Shown: positions 38,699 through 48,757 of the stretch, piece after piece | How the letters are laid out: each line of letters opens with the position of its first letter | How positions within the stretch are numbered: position 1 is the stretch's first letter | Assembly (NCBI RefSeq): GCF_004364645.1 | Contig: NZ_SOAW01000001.1 | Coordinates: 496,001-560,000, forward strand | Direction of reading: 5' to 3' | Length of the DNA stretch: 64,000 nucleotides | Origin: Naumannella halotolerans | GTDB lineage: Bacteria > Actinomycetota > Actinomycetes > Propionibacteriales > Propionibacteriaceae | The notes under the pieces: generated by a model | What the model was told of the DNA's origin: nothing | What the model saw: only the letters and a program-made list of their open reading frames with translations | Database searches by the model: none | Made by a program: the position numbers and the translations under genes

Positions 38699-39514
38699 AT
38701 GATCGCCCTCGTGCTCGATCAACTCCCGCTGGTCACCCTGATCGCCCTGATCGGCGTCGCCTTCGTCGCCGGCTGGGTGGATTCCGTGGTCGGCGGCGGG
38801 GGACTGATCCAGCTCCCGTCTTTGCTGATCGCGCTGCCCGAGGACACCCCCACCCCGAGCATCCTGGCAACCAACAAGATCAGCTCCGCGGCAGGAACGC
38901 TGATCGCCACCATCACCTACCTGTCGAAGATCAAGGTGCACTGGGGGGTGGTCCTGCCGCTGGTGATCGGCTCGGCAACCGGTGCCGCGAGCGGGTCCTG
39001 GCTCGCCCAGTTCGTACCCAAGGAGGTCTTCACCCCGGTGGTGCTGGTGGCCCTGATCGCGGTGGGTCTCTACACCTGGCGGCGCCCGGCGCTGGGCATG
39101 ACCGGTCGTGTCGGCGAACGCGGGCCCTCCCACTACCTGATCGCCGGTGGAATCGGACTGGTGATCGGCGCCTATGACGGAGTCCTCGGTCCCGGTACGG
39201 GGTCGTTCTTCGTGATCGCGCTGGTCGCCCTGCTGGGGTACGGATTCCTGGAGGCGACGGCAAAGGCCAAGATCGCCAACCTGACCACCAACCTGGCCTC
39301 GATCGCCGTCTTCGGGGCCACCGGATATCTGCTCGTGGGGCTCGGCCTGGTGATGGCGGCGGCGAATCTCACCGGCGGTCTGATCGGCGCCCGGATGGCC
39401 CTGCGGTACGGCAACGGGTTCGTCCGGATCGTCTTCCTGGTCGTGGTGGGTGCGCTGATCTGCAAGCTGGGTTGGGATGTCGCCTGGCAGGTGATCGAAC
39501 TGATCGGTCGCTGA
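38699..39514 (+). CDS. TSUP family permease (TauE/SafE, sulfite exporter-like)
   Basis: 271 aa with eight membrane helices in two halves. The first half begins GVAFVAGWVDSVVGGGGLIQLPSLL and the second has IGAYDGVLGPGTGSFFVIALVALLG, the paired glycine-rich motifs of the TauE/SafE family (DUF81). Members move sulfite, sulfoacetate or related organosulfur compounds. The divergent CGNR gene shares its 14-bp promoter space. No sulfur metabolism genes are adjacent, so the substrate stays open. Confidence 0.9.
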   Translation: MIALVLDQLPLVTLIALIGVAFVAGWVDSVVGGGGLIQLPSLLIALPEDTPTPSILATNKISSAAGTLIATITYLSKIKVHWGVVLPLVIGSATGAASGSWLAQFVPKEVFTPVVLVALIAVGLYTWRRPALGMTGRVGERGPSHYLIAGGIGLVIGAYDGVLGPGTGSFFVIALVALLGYGFLEATAKAKIANLTTNLASIAVFGATGYLLVGLGLVMAAANLTGGLIGARMALRYGNGFVRIVFLVVVGALICKLGWDVAWQVIELIGR

Positions 39515-39522
39515 GCACCCGG

Positions 39523-39543
39523 CTGCCGGTGACGCCCCGGCAG
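39523..39543. terminator. Hairpin after the TSUP gene
   Basis: Perfect 7-bp stem CTGCCGG/CCGGCAG (39523-39529 with 39537-39543) with a 7-nt loop, between convergent genes. A modest terminator. Confidence 0.5.
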
Positions 39544-39652
39544 TTCCCACCCATGTGCCCTCCGCCCAGGCGCCGTGGGCATCACCGATCATCGGCGGCC
39601 GATCCGCTCGGTCGGGGCGCCGAGGACCGGACGCGGGGATGACCGGCCGGAG

Positions 39653-40594
39653 TCAGGCAGGATCGGGCCAGCCCGGCCAGGCAGGCAGAGTGGCCCCGGC
39701 GCGGACCGCACGAAGGGTGCTCTCGCTGAGCATCGTCGCTGCCCGGTCCCGATCGGACTCGGTGTTCGTCGCCTGCAGCCATTGGCCGAGGTAGGGCAAC
39801 AGACCTGATTCAATCACGCGGTCGGTCTCCTGCGGCTCGTCCGGAACCAGATAACCGGCCTCGGCGGCAGGGGCTGCTGCACCGCGGTCCACCAGTTCCC
39901 CGCTCAGCTCGTCGCGTAAGGAGCGGTAGCGCTCCAGCGCCGCCAGGATGGGCTCGTCGTCGGAGCGCGGGACCAGGCCCAGCAGACGTTGGTAGGCGAA
40001 CACCGCGGCATGACACTGCGCCACCACCTGCTGCATTGCGGTCACATCGTCGGTCGTGGACAGGGCTCCCGTGCCCGGCATGCCGATCTCGCCGCCGTCC
40101 TCGACGACTTCGGCCGCTGCAGTGCAGAAGGCGGCCAGGGAACCGCAGACCAGGGCATCGGTCCCCGTGGCGCCGGGGGTCGTTTCGACCAGTGCCTCGG
40201 CCGCCGAGCGTTCGGCGTCGATCAGCTCCCGGGCCGGATCGTCACCGACGTCGATCGCGCTGCCCGGTGTGGGCAGGGGTGAGCCGGGACTCGTGGACGG
40301 ACGTGTCCCGGGGGAGCCGGAGACCAGCGCGGTCAGATGCGCCCGATGTGCACCCAGGAGTGCCGGATCCGCCCCGGCGGCCTCGGCCAGGGCCAGCAGC
40401 CCGGTCATCCGGGACCGTGCCTCCACGATCGCCGAGGTGGCGGTCGAGGCCGGCGCCGGGGTCGGAGCCGGCGGTCGGCCACCGCTCAGTGCTGGGGAGT
40501 CACCGCGAGCGGCGTTCCACGCCAGTCCGCCGGCGATTCCGGTGAACACGGTCGCACCGATCACGAGGAACTGGCGACGATTCGAGGCGGGCAC
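39653..40594 (-). CDS. DUF4439 ferritin-like protein, exported by Tat
   Basis: 313 aa. The start NRRQFLVIGATVFTGIAGGLAW is a twin-arginine signal with a hydrophobic core. After a Pro/Ala linker the C-terminal half is a helical ferritin-like domain of the DUF4439 type (DDVTAMQQVVAQCHAAVFAYQRLLGLV, ERYRSLRDELSGEL). Function unknown. Located beside rimP as in mycobacteria. GTG at 40594 has TACGAT 7 nt upstream; the frame is open further upstream but overlaps rimP in antisense. Confidence 0.85.
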   Translation of the reverse strand: MPASNRRQFLVIGATVFTGIAGGLAWNAARGDSPALSGGRPPAPTPAPASTATSAIVEARSRMTGLLALAEAAGADPALLGAHRAHLTALVSGSPGTRPSTSPGSPLPTPGSAIDVGDDPARELIDAERSAAEALVETTPGATGTDALVCGSLAAFCTAAAEVVEDGGEIGMPGTGALSTTDDVTAMQQVVAQCHAAVFAYQRLLGLVPRSDDEPILAALERYRSLRDELSGELVDRGAAAPAAEAGYLVPDEPQETDRVIESGLLPYLGQWLQATNTESDRDRAATMLSESTLRAVRAGATLPAWPGWPDPA

Positions 40595-40601
40595 CTGCCG
40601 A

Positions 40602-40607
40602 ATCGTA
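40602..40607 (-). promoter_or_regulatory. -10 box of the DUF4439 gene (leaderless)
   Basis: TACGAT on the minus strand, 7 nt before GTG at 40594. Confidence 0.5.
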
Positions 40608-40658
40608 CCGATCGCCGCAGCCGCCCGAGTGGGAAGTGGAGCCGACCGGACAGATCGG

Positions 40659-40664
40659 TATGCT
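40659..40664 (+). promoter_or_regulatory. -10 box of the rimP-nusA-infB operon
   Basis: TATGCT, about 41 nt before the rimP GTG. The leader is short and has a GGAGG site. Confidence 0.45.
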
Positions 40665-40705
40665 GGGCCAAAACTGAGTCCGACAATCGAACCGCGGAGG
40701 CTGAC

Positions 40706-41221
40706 GTGAACGAACCCCAACTCGTCAACGAGATCACGCCACTGCTCGCACAGTTCGATCTTGAGCTCGACTCGCTCGACGTCCGACCCGCCGGTCGGCG
40801 AACCCTGCTGCAGATCATCGTCGACGGTGACGGCCCCGACGGCAGGGGTCCGAGTCTGGACGAGATCTCCGAGGCCACCAAGGCCGTCTCCCGCCATCTG
40901 GACGGCTCCAGTGCCGTCGGCAAGGGCGCGTTCACCTTGGAGGTCTCCTCCCGCGGGGTGAGCCGGCCACTGGAACGGGTCGAGCACTGGCGTCGCAACC
41001 TCGTGCGTCTGGTCAAGATCAAACTGAACGACGAGCACGACCTGCCCGATGTCCCCGACCAACTCGACCAGCTGGAGGGGCGGATCACGGCAGTGACCGA
41101 TGACGCGGTCCTGCTGAGTGTCGGCGGCTCCGAGGTGCGGGTGCCGTTCGAGGTGATCAAGAAGGCAGTCATACAGGTCGAACTGACCAAGAAGCGTCCC
41201 GGCGACGCCGAGGAGGAGTGA
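40706..41221 (+). CDS. rimP: Ribosome maturation factor RimP
   Basis: 171 aa. The N-terminal domain contains [24 protein letters not shown] and [15 protein letters not shown], followed by [28 protein letters not shown], the GxxRPL-type signature of RimP. The C-terminal SH3-like domain ends with [12 protein letters not shown]. RimP aids 30S assembly. GTG at 40706 has GGAGG 5 nt upstream. The gene ends with an acidic tail whose codons contain the nusA ribosome binding site. Confidence 0.93.
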   Translation: MNEPQLVNEITPLLAQFDLELDSLDVRPAGRRTLLQIIVDGDGPDGRGPSLDEISEATKAVSRHLDGSSAVGKGAFTLEVSSRGVSRPLERVEHWRRNLVRLVKIKLNDEHDLPDVPDQLDQLEGRITAVTDDAVLLSVGGSEVRVPFEVIKKAVIQVELTKKRPGDAEEE

Positions 41222-41223
41222 TC

Positions 41224-42204
41224 ATGGACATCGACATGGCGGCGCTGCGGGCGATCGAGCGGGACAAGGAGATCCCGCTGGACACGCTCGTGCTGGCGCT
41301 CGAGGACGCGATGCTGAACGCCTACGAGAAGACCGACAACCCGGTGCACGGTGCCCGGGTGGAGTTGGATCGGCGTTCGGGCAGTTTCCGGGTGATGGCG
41401 CCGGAGCTCGACGAGAACGGCAAACCGGTCGGCGAGTACGATGACACCCCGGCCGATTTCGGCCGGGTCGCCGCCGCCACCGCCCGACAGGTGATCTTCC
41501 AGCGCCTGCGGGATTACGAGGACGAACAGAAGTACGGCCACTTCGCCGCCTCCGAGGGTGACATCGTCTCCGGCATCGTCCAGCAGGGAAGGGATTCCCG
41601 GACGGTGCTGGTCGACCTGGGCAAGATCGAGGCGATCATGCCGCTGGCCGAACAGGTCCCCGGTGAGACCTATCGGCACGGTGATCGAGTCCGTGTCTAC
41701 ATCGTGGCGGTACGCAAGGAGCTGCGCGGACCGCAGGTCGTCGTCTCCCGTACCCACCCCGAGCTGGTGGCCCGGTTGTTCAAGATGGAGGTCCCCGAGA
41801 TCGAGCAGGGACTCGTCGAGATCAAGGCGATCGCCCGCGAGGCCGGACACCGGACCAAACTCGCGGTGATCAGCAACAGCCCCGAGGTCTCGGCCAAGGG
41901 TGCCTGCATCGGGCCCATGGGGCAGCGGGTACGGGCAGTGATGCACGAGCTGAACGAGGAGAAGATCGACATCATCGACTACTCCGAGGACCCCGCACAG
42001 TTCGTCGCCAATGCGCTGTCGCCGGCGAAGGTCTCCTCGGTGCAGGTGGTGGATCCGGCGGCGAAGGCCGCGCGGGTGATCGTCCCGGACTACCAGTTGT
42101 CGCTGGCCATCGGCCGGGAGGGACAGAATGCCCGGCTGGCCAACCGTCTGACCGGTTGGCGGATCGACATCCGTCCCGACACCGAGGTCGGCGCTGAAGC
42201 CTGA
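41224..42204 (+). CDS. nusA: Transcription termination/antitermination factor NusA
   Basis: 326 aa, the short actinobacterial form without C-terminal acidic repeats. Order: N-terminal RNA polymerase-binding domain (~1-110), S1 domain (~115-180, [30 protein letters not shown]), and two KH domains ([38 protein letters not shown] and [22 protein letters not shown]). ATG at 41224 is 5 nt after AGGAGGAG. It overlaps the probable start of ylxR. Confidence 0.95.
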   Translation: MDIDMAALRAIERDKEIPLDTLVLALEDAMLNAYEKTDNPVHGARVELDRRSGSFRVMAPELDENGKPVGEYDDTPADFGRVAAATARQVIFQRLRDYEDEQKYGHFAASEGDIVSGIVQQGRDSRTVLVDLGKIEAIMPLAEQVPGETYRHGDRVRVYIVAVRKELRGPQVVVSRTHPELVARLFKMEVPEIEQGLVEIKAIAREAGHRTKLAVISNSPEVSAKGACIGPMGQRVRAVMHELNEEKIDIIDYSEDPAQFVANALSPAKVSSVQVVDPAAKAARVIVPDYQLSLAIGREGQNARLANRLTGWRIDIRPDTEVGAEA

Positions 42205-42559
42205 TCGGCGCCCGGCCGCCGACCGAACCCCCGAGCAGCCGCAGGCTGCCGGGCCGGTCCGTACCTGTGTCGGTTGTCGCCGGCGGGTGCTGCAACGTGG
42301 GTTGCTCCGGCTGGCCCTGCAGCCGGACCCGCTGCACCCACAGACGGTTCGGGTGGTGTTCTCGCGTACCGCAGCAGGCCGTGGTGCCTGGCTGCATCCC
42401 GATCCGGACTGTCTGGAACTGGCCCGTCGGCGGCGGGCGATCCCGCGAGCCCTGCGGGTGCCGGTCACCGCGGTGGAGATCGATTTCGAGGAGCTCGCCC
42501 GCCGGATCGCGAACCTGCCCGGTGAGGCCGATGCGACAGCTTTGGGTTCGGGAGACTAG
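42194..42559 (+). CDS. ylxR: YlxR (DUF448) RNA-binding protein
   Basis: 121 aa if read from CTG at 42194. The conserved core is [20 protein letters not shown], then [27 protein letters not shown], which is the YlxR family fold. In this frame there is no ATG, GTG or TTG between the stop at 42149 and GTG at 42287, and that GTG lies after the RTCVGCR motif. The CTG at 42194 has GAGG 6 nt upstream and overlaps the nusA stop, so it is the best candidate. YlxR binds RNA and affects RNase P in other bacteria. Confidence 0.8.
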   Translation: MKPDRRPAADRTPEQPQAAGPVRTCVGCRRRVLQRGLLRLALQPDPLHPQTVRVVFSRTAAGRGAWLHPDPDCLELARRRRAIPRALRVPVTAVEIDFEELARRIANLPGEADATALGSGD

Positions 42560-42732
42560 TCTTGGACCGGTACGCCCGCGCAGCGCGGGTGGAACACCTG
42601 ACCGGGTCAACCGTCCCGGTCCGACCAGAAGGTGGGCATTCGCTCATGAACGCGCGATGAACACGCATCAGCGATGAACACAGCAACCGACTAACTGGTC
42701 CGGCGAATTCGACCCGGACCTGAAGGAGAGTA
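42557..42732 (+). promoter_or_regulatory. infB leader with promoter, hairpins and micro-ORFs
   Basis: TAGTCT (42557-42562) overlaps the ylxR stop and may start an infB transcript near 42569. The leader then has hairpins CCCGCG/CGCGGG (42575-42589) and GACCGGG/CCCGGTC (42600-42621), an AAGGTGG site, and three micro-ORFs chained by ATGA overlaps: 42646-42660 (MNAR), 42657-42677 (MNTHQR) and 42674-42694 (MNTATD). The last ends 38 nt before the infB GTG. AAGGAGAG lies just before infB. Confidence 0.5.
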
Positions 42733-45627
42733 GTGGCCAAGGTCCGCGTCTACGAGTTCGCCAAAGAGAACGGGCTCGAAAGCAAGGAGGTCCTCCAAGT
42801 CCTCAAGGACATGGGGGAGTTCGTGCGCTCGGCATCCTCGACGATCGAGGCACCGGTGGTACGCCGGTTGAGCGAACGCATCAGCAGTGACAAGTCCAAC
42901 GGCAGCGGTGACGGCAAAGCCAAGCCCGCTGCCGCAGCCAAGCCCCGCAAGCCCGGCCCGCCGGCGCCGAAGAAGCCGGCCGGTCCCGCACCGAGCCCGG
43001 CGGCTCCGGCTGCCGCGGGTGGCAACGATCAGGCACCGTCGAAGTCGGCGCCTCGTCCGGGTGCGACCCCGGGTCCGAAGCCGGCCACCCCGGCGGCCGA
43101 GTCGACCACACCGACGCCTCGTTCGGATGCTCCGCGTTCGGATGCCCCACGTCCGGGTGCCGCCCGTCCGGCTGCTCCCGGACCTCGTCCGGGCCCGCGG
43201 GCTCCGGAGAGCCGTTCGGAGCCGGGTCGTCCGGCCGCTCCGCGCGGTGGTGAATCCCGCGGTGGTACCGATTCCCGTGGCGGAACCGATGCCCGTCCGG
43301 GCCGTCCGGCGCCGCGCCCGCGTCCGGGATCGACCGGCGGTCTGCCCGGTGCACCGGGTCCGCGGCCGCGTCAGTCCGGTCCGCGTCCGGGCAACAACCC
43401 GTTCGCCAGCTCGCAGGGGATGGGCCGTACGCCACGGCGCCCGGAGAGCCGCACCGGCGGTGCTCCCGGGGATGCCCCACGTCCGGGCGGTCCTCGTCCC
43501 GGTGGTGGCAGTGGCGGAATGCCGCGCCCCAACCCGGCGATGATGCCCAAGCAGTCCAGCCTGGGAGCGCCGACCGGTCGTGGTGGTCGCCCCGGTGGCG
43601 GCCCCGGCCGTGGCCGCGGTGGCGGCCCCGGCGGCTCTCGTGGCCCGGGCGGTCCCGGTGGTGGCCCGCCGATGGGTCCGGGCCGTGGCCGTGGTGGCCG
43701 CGGTGGTACCCAGGGTGCCTTCGGCCGTGGTGGACAGAAGGGCCGTGGACGCAAGTCGCGCAAGCAGCGTCGCCAAGAGGTCCACGACATGGAGGCCCCG
43801 ACGATCGGCGGCGTGCGCGTCCGCAAGGGCGAGGGGCAGACGATCCGTCTGCGCCGTGGTGCCTCGCTGACCGACCTGGCCGAGAAGATCGGTGTGGACG
43901 CAGCAGCGCTGGTCCAGGTGTTGTTCGGTATGGGCGAGATGGTGACCGCCACCCAGTCGGTCAACGACGAGACCCTGCAGGTGCTCGGTACCGAGCTGAA
44001 CTACAACATCCAGGTCGTCTCTCCCGAGGACGAGGACCGCGAGCTGCTGCAGAGCTTCGACATCGAGTTCGGTGAGGACATCGGTGACGAGGACGATCTG
44101 GCGGCCCGCCCGCCGGTGGTGACCGTGATGGGTCACGTCGACCACGGCAAGACCAAGCTGCTCGATGCGCTGCGGAAGTCGAATGTGGTCGCCGGGGAGG
44201 CCGGTGGCATCACCCAGGCCATCGGCGCCTACCAGGTGACCACCGAGGTCGACGGCGTCGAACGCAAGATCACCTTCATCGACACCCCGGGTCACGAGGC
44301 GTTCACCGCCATGCGTGCCCGTGGTGCGAAGTCGACCGACATCGCCGTACTGGTGGTGGCTGCCGACGACGGTGTGATGCCGCAGACGATCGAGGCGCTG
44401 AACCATGCGACCGCCGCGGACCTCCCGGTCGTGGTGGCGGTGAACAAGGTGGACAAGCCCGGCGCCGATCCGTCGAAGGTCCGCGGTCAGCTGACCGAGT
44501 ACGGGCTGGTGCCGGAGGAGTACGGCGGCGACACCATGTTCGTCGATGTCTCCGCGGTCACCGGTGTCGGCCTGGAGGAGCTGCAGGAGGCGATCGTGCT
44601 GACAGCCGATGCCGCCCTGGAGCTGCGTGCCAACCCGGACATGGAGGCCCAGGGTGTCGCCATCGAGGCGCATCTGGACAAGGGGCGTGGCCCGGTGGCG
44701 ACCGTGCTGGTGCAGCGCGGCACGCTGCGGGTGGGCGACTCCATCGTCTGTGGCCCGGCCTACGGCCGTGTCCGGGCGATGATGGACGACCACGGCGATT
44801 CGGTGACCGCGGCGCCGCCGTCGATGCCGGTGCAGGTGATCGGCCTGACCAGCGTGCCGGGTGCCGGTGACACCATCCTGACGGTGTCCGATGACCGGAC
44901 CGCACGGCAGATCGCCGACCAGCGGGAGTCCCGTCGCCGTGCCGCAGCCCAGGCTGCCGGTGCCCGCCGGCGTACCCTCGACCAGCTGTTCGAGCAGATG
45001 GAGAAGGGTGAGACCTCGGAGCTGCTGTTGATCCTGAAGGGCGACGGCGCGGGTTCGGTCGAGGCCCTGGAGGAGGCGCTGACCAAGATCGACGTCGGCG
45101 AGGAGGTCTCGCTGCGCGTGATCGACCGTGGCGTCGGCGCGATCACCGAGACCAATGTCTCGCTGGCCGCGGCCTCCGGTGCGGTGATCATTGGCTTCAA
45201 CGTCCGAGCACAGGGCAAGGCCACCGAGATGGCCGATCGGGAGAACGTGGACATCCGGTACTACTCGGTGATCTACGACGCGATCGACGAGATCGAGGCA
45301 GCGCTGAAGGGCATGCTGAAGCCGATCTACGAGGAGGTGCAGCTGGGTACCGCAGAGGTGCGTCAGGTGTTCCGTTCCTCGAAGGCCGGTGTGATCGCCG
45401 GTTCGCTGGTCACCAGCGGCATCATGCGGCGCAACGCCAAGGCCCGGTTGCTGCGCGACGGTGTCGTGGTCACCGAGACCACCATCGGCTCGCTGCGCCG
45501 GGAGAAGGACGACGTCACCGAGGTCCGCGAGGGCTACGAGTGCGGTATGACGCTCGCCAACTACTCCGATGTCAAGGTCGACGATGTGATCGAGACCTTC
45601 GAGATGAGGGAGAAGCCGCGCGACTGA
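42733..45627 (+). CDS. infB: Translation initiation factor IF-2
   Basis: 964 aa. It begins with an IF2N domain ([23 protein letters not shown]). Residues ~55-350 are a low-complexity Pro/Gly/Arg/Ala region, usual for actinobacterial IF-2, followed by a second IF2N-like part ([26 protein letters not shown]). The GTPase domain has [10 protein letters not shown] (~465), [15 protein letters not shown] and NKVDKPGA. Domains 2-4 follow, ending [21 protein letters not shown] at 42733 follows AGGAG. The terminator after it closes this part of the operon. Confidence 0.97.
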   Translation: MAKVRVYEFAKENGLESKEVLQVLKDMGEFVRSASSTIEAPVVRRLSERISSDKSNGSGDGKAKPAAAAKPRKPGPPAPKKPAGPAPSPAAPAAAGGNDQAPSKSAPRPGATPGPKPATPAAESTTPTPRSDAPRSDAPRPGAARPAAPGPRPGPRAPESRSEPGRPAAPRGGESRGGTDSRGGTDARPGRPAPRPRPGSTGGLPGAPGPRPRQSGPRPGNNPFASSQGMGRTPRRPESRTGGAPGDAPRPGGPRPGGGSGGMPRPNPAMMPKQSSLGAPTGRGGRPGGGPGRGRGGGPGGSRGPGGPGGGPPMGPGRGRGGRGGTQGAFGRGGQKGRGRKSRKQRRQEVHDMEAPTIGGVRVRKGEGQTIRLRRGASLTDLAEKIGVDAAALVQVLFGMGEMVTATQSVNDETLQVLGTELNYNIQVVSPEDEDRELLQSFDIEFGEDIGDEDDLAARPPVVTVMGHVDHGKTKLLDALRKSNVVAGEAGGITQAIGAYQVTTEVDGVERKITFIDTPGHEAFTAMRARGAKSTDIAVLVVAADDGVMPQTIEALNHATAADLPVVVAVNKVDKPGADPSKVRGQLTEYGLVPEEYGGDTMFVDVSAVTGVGLEELQEAIVLTADAALELRANPDMEAQGVAIEAHLDKGRGPVATVLVQRGTLRVGDSIVCGPAYGRVRAMMDDHGDSVTAAPPSMPVQVIGLTSVPGAGDTILTVSDDRTARQIADQRESRRRAAAQAAGARRRTLDQLFEQMEKGETSELLLILKGDGAGSVEALEEALTKIDVGEEVSLRVIDRGVGAITETNVSLAAASGAVIIGFNVRAQGKATEMADRENVDIRYYSVIYDAIDEIEAALKGMLKPIYEEVQLGTAEVRQVFRSSKAGVIAGSLVTSGIMRRNAKARLLRDGVVVTETTIGSLRREKDDVTEVREGYECGMTLANYSDVKVDDVIETFEMREKPRD

Positions 45628-45642
45628 TCTCGCGCGACTGAC

Positions 45643-45679
45643 GAACCGGCCCGTTCCCCGTCAGGGAGCGGGCCGGTTC
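45643..45679 (+). terminator. Terminator after infB
   Basis: 16-bp stem with one G-T pair (45643-45658 with 45664-45679) and a 5-nt loop, 15 nt after the infB stop. An 11-bp direct repeat CGCGCGACTGA spans the infB stop and recurs just before the hairpin. Confidence 0.85.
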
Positions 45680-45810
45680 GCGTACCGGCCGGCTTCGGGG
45701 CGCACAAGGCCCGGTGCAGCACACGAACCCAACCCGAACGCCGGGCAGCGAGCGCGCGGTGGTCGGCGCCGAACGTGGCCGAGGCGCTGAGCGCCGGTGG
45801 CCGACGGCAC

Positions 45811-45816
45811 TACACT
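45811..45816 (+). promoter_or_regulatory. -10 box of rbfA-truB
   Basis: TACACT followed by GGAGC, the same 11-mer as in the rpsB promoter. It lies after the infB terminator and 55 nt before the rbfA ATG. No good -35 is visible. Confidence 0.5.
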
Positions 45817-45870
45817 GGAGCGCCACGCGGATCGATTCGCGTGAACCGCCGTGAACTCAAGGAGTTGATC

Positions 45871-46308
45871 ATGACCTCGCCCCGCGTGCTGAAGCTGGCT
45901 GACCAGATCAAGGGCATCGTCGCGCAGATGCTGGAGCGACGGGTGAAGGACCCCCGGCTCGGCTTCGTCACCATCACCGACGTCTCGCTGACCGGTGACA
46001 GCCGTGACGCGACCGTCTTCTACACGGTGCTGGGTGATGAGGAGGAGCGCGCCTCGACCGCCGCCGCACTGGCCTCGGCCACCGGGCTGATCCGCTCCCA
46101 GGTGGGCAAGCAGCTCGGGCTCCGGCACACCCCGAGCCTGACCTTCGTCCCCGATGCCGTACCGGAGTCCGGCCGACAGATCGACGAGCTGCTGCAGAAG
46201 GTACGCAGCAGTGACGCCGAACGTGCCGGTCAGGCGGGTACGGCGCAGTACGCGGGGGAGGCCGATCCGTACCGCAAACCCCGTGAGGACGACGAGACCG
46301 ACGCGTGA
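45871..46308 (+). CDS. rbfA: Ribosome-binding factor A
   Basis: 145 aa KH-fold protein of 30S maturation. [53 protein letters not shown] is the classical N-terminus, and the C-terminus is a charged tail. ATG at 45871 has AAGGAG 6 nt upstream; a GTG 30 nt earlier lacks a site. It overlaps truB by 4 nt. Confidence 0.94.
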   Translation: MTSPRVLKLADQIKGIVAQMLERRVKDPRLGFVTITDVSLTGDSRDATVFYTVLGDEEERASTAAALASATGLIRSQVGKQLGLRHTPSLTFVPDAVPESGRQIDELLQKVRSSDAERAGQAGTAQYAGEADPYRKPREDDETDA

Positions 46309-47192
46309 GCAGACCACCGCAGACGACTGCTTCGGGGGTGGTCGTGATCGACAAACCCCAGGGACTGACGTCCCATCAGGTGGTCGGGAAGGCGCGGCGA
46401 GCCCTGGGCACCCGGAAGGTCGGCCATGCCGGAACCCTGGACCCGATGGCCACCGGTGTGCTGCTGCTCGGGGTGAACCGGGCGACCCGTCTGCTCGGAC
46501 ATCTGATGTTGACCGAGAAGACCTACACCGCGACGATCCGGCTCGGCGTCTCGACTGTCACCGACGACGCCGAGGGTGAGGTGGTGGAGACGCCAGGTGC
46601 CTCCGGCATCGACGAGGACCGGATCCGGCAGGCGATCGTGGCCTTCACCGGTGACATCGAACAGGTGCCGAGTTCGGTGTCGGCGATCAAGATCGACGGC
46701 AAGCGCTCCTATGCCCGGGTGCGCGCCGGAGAGCAGGTCGAGCTGGCGGCCCGCCCGGTGCATATCGAGAAGTTCTCGCTGCTGGAGGTCGAACCGGGGA
46801 GCTTCGGGGAGGTCGCGGTGATCGACTGTCGGGTACGGGTGGTGTGTTCCTCGGGCACCTACATCCGGTCCCTGGCCCGCGATCTCGGTCGAGCCCTGGG
46901 GACCGCCGGCCACCTGACGGCCCTGCGACGGACGAGGGTCGGCGCCTTCGACGTGGGTGAGGCCAGTGACCTCGACGATCCGGTGCTGGTCCCGATGGCG
47001 ACCGCGGCCGGTTCGTGTTTCCCGCTTCTGGAGGCCGACGCCGAGCAGGCCCGCGACGTCGGGTACGGCCGCAGCCTCGACCTGGGAATCTCCAAGCCGG
47101 TGGCCGTCGTCCGGGAGGGGGAACTGCTCGGGATCTACGAGCCTCACGGCGACCGGGCCCGCCCGGTGGCGGTGTTTTCCCCAGCGCAGTGA
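46305..47192 (+). CDS. truB: tRNA pseudouridine(55) synthase TruB
   Basis: 295 aa. The catalytic Asp is in [20 protein letters not shown] (~40-59). [16 protein letters not shown] at the start, [13 protein letters not shown] and [14 protein letters not shown] are further family motifs. A C-terminal PUA-like part ends the protein. The GTGA overlap with rbfA shows a shared transcript. Confidence 0.95.
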   Translation: MSRPPQTTASGVVVIDKPQGLTSHQVVGKARRALGTRKVGHAGTLDPMATGVLLLGVNRATRLLGHLMLTEKTYTATIRLGVSTVTDDAEGEVVETPGASGIDEDRIRQAIVAFTGDIEQVPSSVSAIKIDGKRSYARVRAGEQVELAARPVHIEKFSLLEVEPGSFGEVAVIDCRVRVVCSSGTYIRSLARDLGRALGTAGHLTALRRTRVGAFDVGEASDLDDPVLVPMATAAGSCFPLLEADAEQARDVGYGRSLDLGISKPVAVVREGELLGIYEPHGDRARPVAVFSPAQ

Positions 47193-47200
47193 GCAGTCGC

Positions 47201-47206
47201 TAGGGT
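47201..47206 (+). promoter_or_regulatory. -10 box of ribF (leaderless)
   Basis: TAGGGT, 7 nt before GTG at 47214, in the 21-nt gap after truB. ribF may therefore be expressed separately from rbfA-truB. Confidence 0.5.
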
Positions 47207-47213
47207 GGGGCCC

Positions 47214-48122
47214 GTGCCTGAGCTGGAACATGTCGTGCCCACCGCGGTGTTGATCGGCAACTTCGACGGTGTGCACCGCGGGCACCAGCGCCTGCTGAGC
47301 GCGGCTGCGGAACGCGCCAGGAGACTGGTCGTCGTCACCTTCTGGCCGCATCCGATGTCGGTCATCCGACCGGACAAGGCGCCCCGGCTGCTCACCGATC
47401 TGCAGACCCGGGTCCGCCTGCTGGCTGAGGCCGGCGCCGACGAGGTGGTCACGGTCGCCTTCGACGACGCCACCTCCGAGCTGACACCCGAACAGTTCGT
47501 CGACACCGTTCTGCTGCCACTGCACCCCGATCTGATCATGGTCGGGGAGAACTTCCGGTTCGGTCACCGGGCCGCCGGCGATGTGGCGACGCTGACCGAG
47601 CTGGGTGCCGGCAGATTCGCCGTCACCGGCCTGCCGCTGGCCTCCACCGAAGGCGAGCCGATCTCCTCCACACGGATCCGGAAAGCCCTGGCAGCGGGCG
47701 AGGTGGCTGCGGCCGCTGACCTGCTGGGTCGTCCGTACTGCTACACCGGAACGGTGGTCCAGGGATTCCAGCGCGGTCGCGAACTGGGGTTCCCGACCGC
47801 CAACCTCCCGGTACCCGATTGGCGGGCCGCGCCCGCCGACGGTGTCTACGCAGGCTGGGCGCGGCGGGTCGACGAACCCGATGCCGAACGCTGGCCGGCA
47901 GCCATCTCGGTCGGTACGAATCCGACCTTCGACGATGTGATGCACACCGTGGTTGAGGCCTATGTGTTGGGCCGCGACGATCTTGAGCTGTACGACGTGC
48001 CGTTGGAGGTGGAGTTCGTCGAACGGCTGCGTGGTCAGGTCGCCTTCACCGGACTGGACGCCCTGATCGAGCAGATGCGGGCAGACGTGGTGCAGTGCCG
48101 TGAGGTGCTCGGCCAGGCGTGA
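47214..48122 (+). CDS. ribF: Bifunctional riboflavin kinase/FAD synthetase
   Basis: 302 aa. The N-terminal FMN adenylyltransferase domain has IGNFDGVHRGHQRLL (nucleotidyl-transferase HxGH-like site) and PISSTRIRKALAAGE. The C-terminal flavokinase domain has GFQRGRELGFPTANLPVP and AAISVGTNPTF. It makes FMN then FAD. GTG at 47214 is chosen because TAGGGT lies 7 nt upstream. In other actinobacteria rpsO follows ribF directly; here ~14 kb of accessory genes lie between. Confidence 0.95.
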   Translation: MPELEHVVPTAVLIGNFDGVHRGHQRLLSAAAERARRLVVVTFWPHPMSVIRPDKAPRLLTDLQTRVRLLAEAGADEVVTVAFDDATSELTPEQFVDTVLLPLHPDLIMVGENFRFGHRAAGDVATLTELGAGRFAVTGLPLASTEGEPISSTRIRKALAAGEVAAAADLLGRPYCYTGTVVQGFQRGRELGFPTANLPVPDWRAAPADGVYAGWARRVDEPDAERWPAAISVGTNPTFDDVMHTVVEAYVLGRDDLELYDVPLEVEFVERLRGQVAFTGLDALIEQMRADVVQCREVLGQA

Positions 48123-48131
48123 TCGGGTTCC

Positions 48132-48623
48132 TCAGGCCTCGGACTCCAGCGCCTTCTCCAGGGCCGCCAGCGATGCATCCAGGAACTCGGGTCCGAACGC
48201 GGGCAGACCGCCGACCTCGTCCCGGAACGCCTGCGGGGTGGCGGTCCAGTCGTAGGTCAAGGTGACCTCGGTGCCCTCGGCGACCGGAGCGAGGTCGTAG
48301 CGCCAGAACCAGCCGCCGCGTTCGAATTCGCCGGCCTCGTTAAGCTGCCCGGGCTCCCATTCGATGCTCTGGTCCAGTTCGAAGCGGGTCACCCGATTGT
48401 GCATCACATAGGGCTGCCCGCTGCCGGGGAATGCCATGTTCATGCCGAAGACCTGGTCGACCTCCTTCAACGGCTGCGGGTCGATCGCATCGCGTACCCA
48501 GTCACCGGGTTCGGTGTACTGGTGCTGCCGCGGATTCCGCAGCAGGGCGAACACCGTGGTCGGGTCGGTCGGCACAACTCGGCTACGGACCATCACTTGG
48601 TCGTTCTGCTCGATGGCGGGCAT
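48132..48623 (-). CDS. SRPBCC family protein
   Basis: 163 aa. The START/Bet v1-like fold is suggested by VMVRSRVVPTDPTTVFALLRNPRQHQYTEPGDWVRD at the start and EVTLTYDWTATPQAFRDEVGG, then a long C-terminal helix (DASLAALEKALE). Related to polyketide cyclase/dehydrase-type SRPBCC proteins that bind hydrophobic ligands. Ligand unknown. ATG at 48623 has AAGGAGA at 8 nt. It is convergent with ribF, 9 bp apart. Confidence 0.82.
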   Translation of the reverse strand: MPAIEQNDQVMVRSRVVPTDPTTVFALLRNPRQHQYTEPGDWVRDAIDPQPLKEVDQVFGMNMAFPGSGQPYVMHNRVTRFELDQSIEWEPGQLNEAGEFERGGWFWRYDLAPVAEGTEVTLTYDWTATPQAFRDEVGGLPAFGPEFLDASLAALEKALESEA

Positions 48624-48757
48624 TGGGGGTCTCCTTCTCGCAGTTGGATCGACTGTAGCTGTGTGCACTCGTCGCGACCCCGTCCGCGCTCGATGTCGGT
48701 GCGAGGCGTACCCGTGCAAACCTGTGGTCCTTCGTCCGGCGAAGCGGATCGCGGGCG

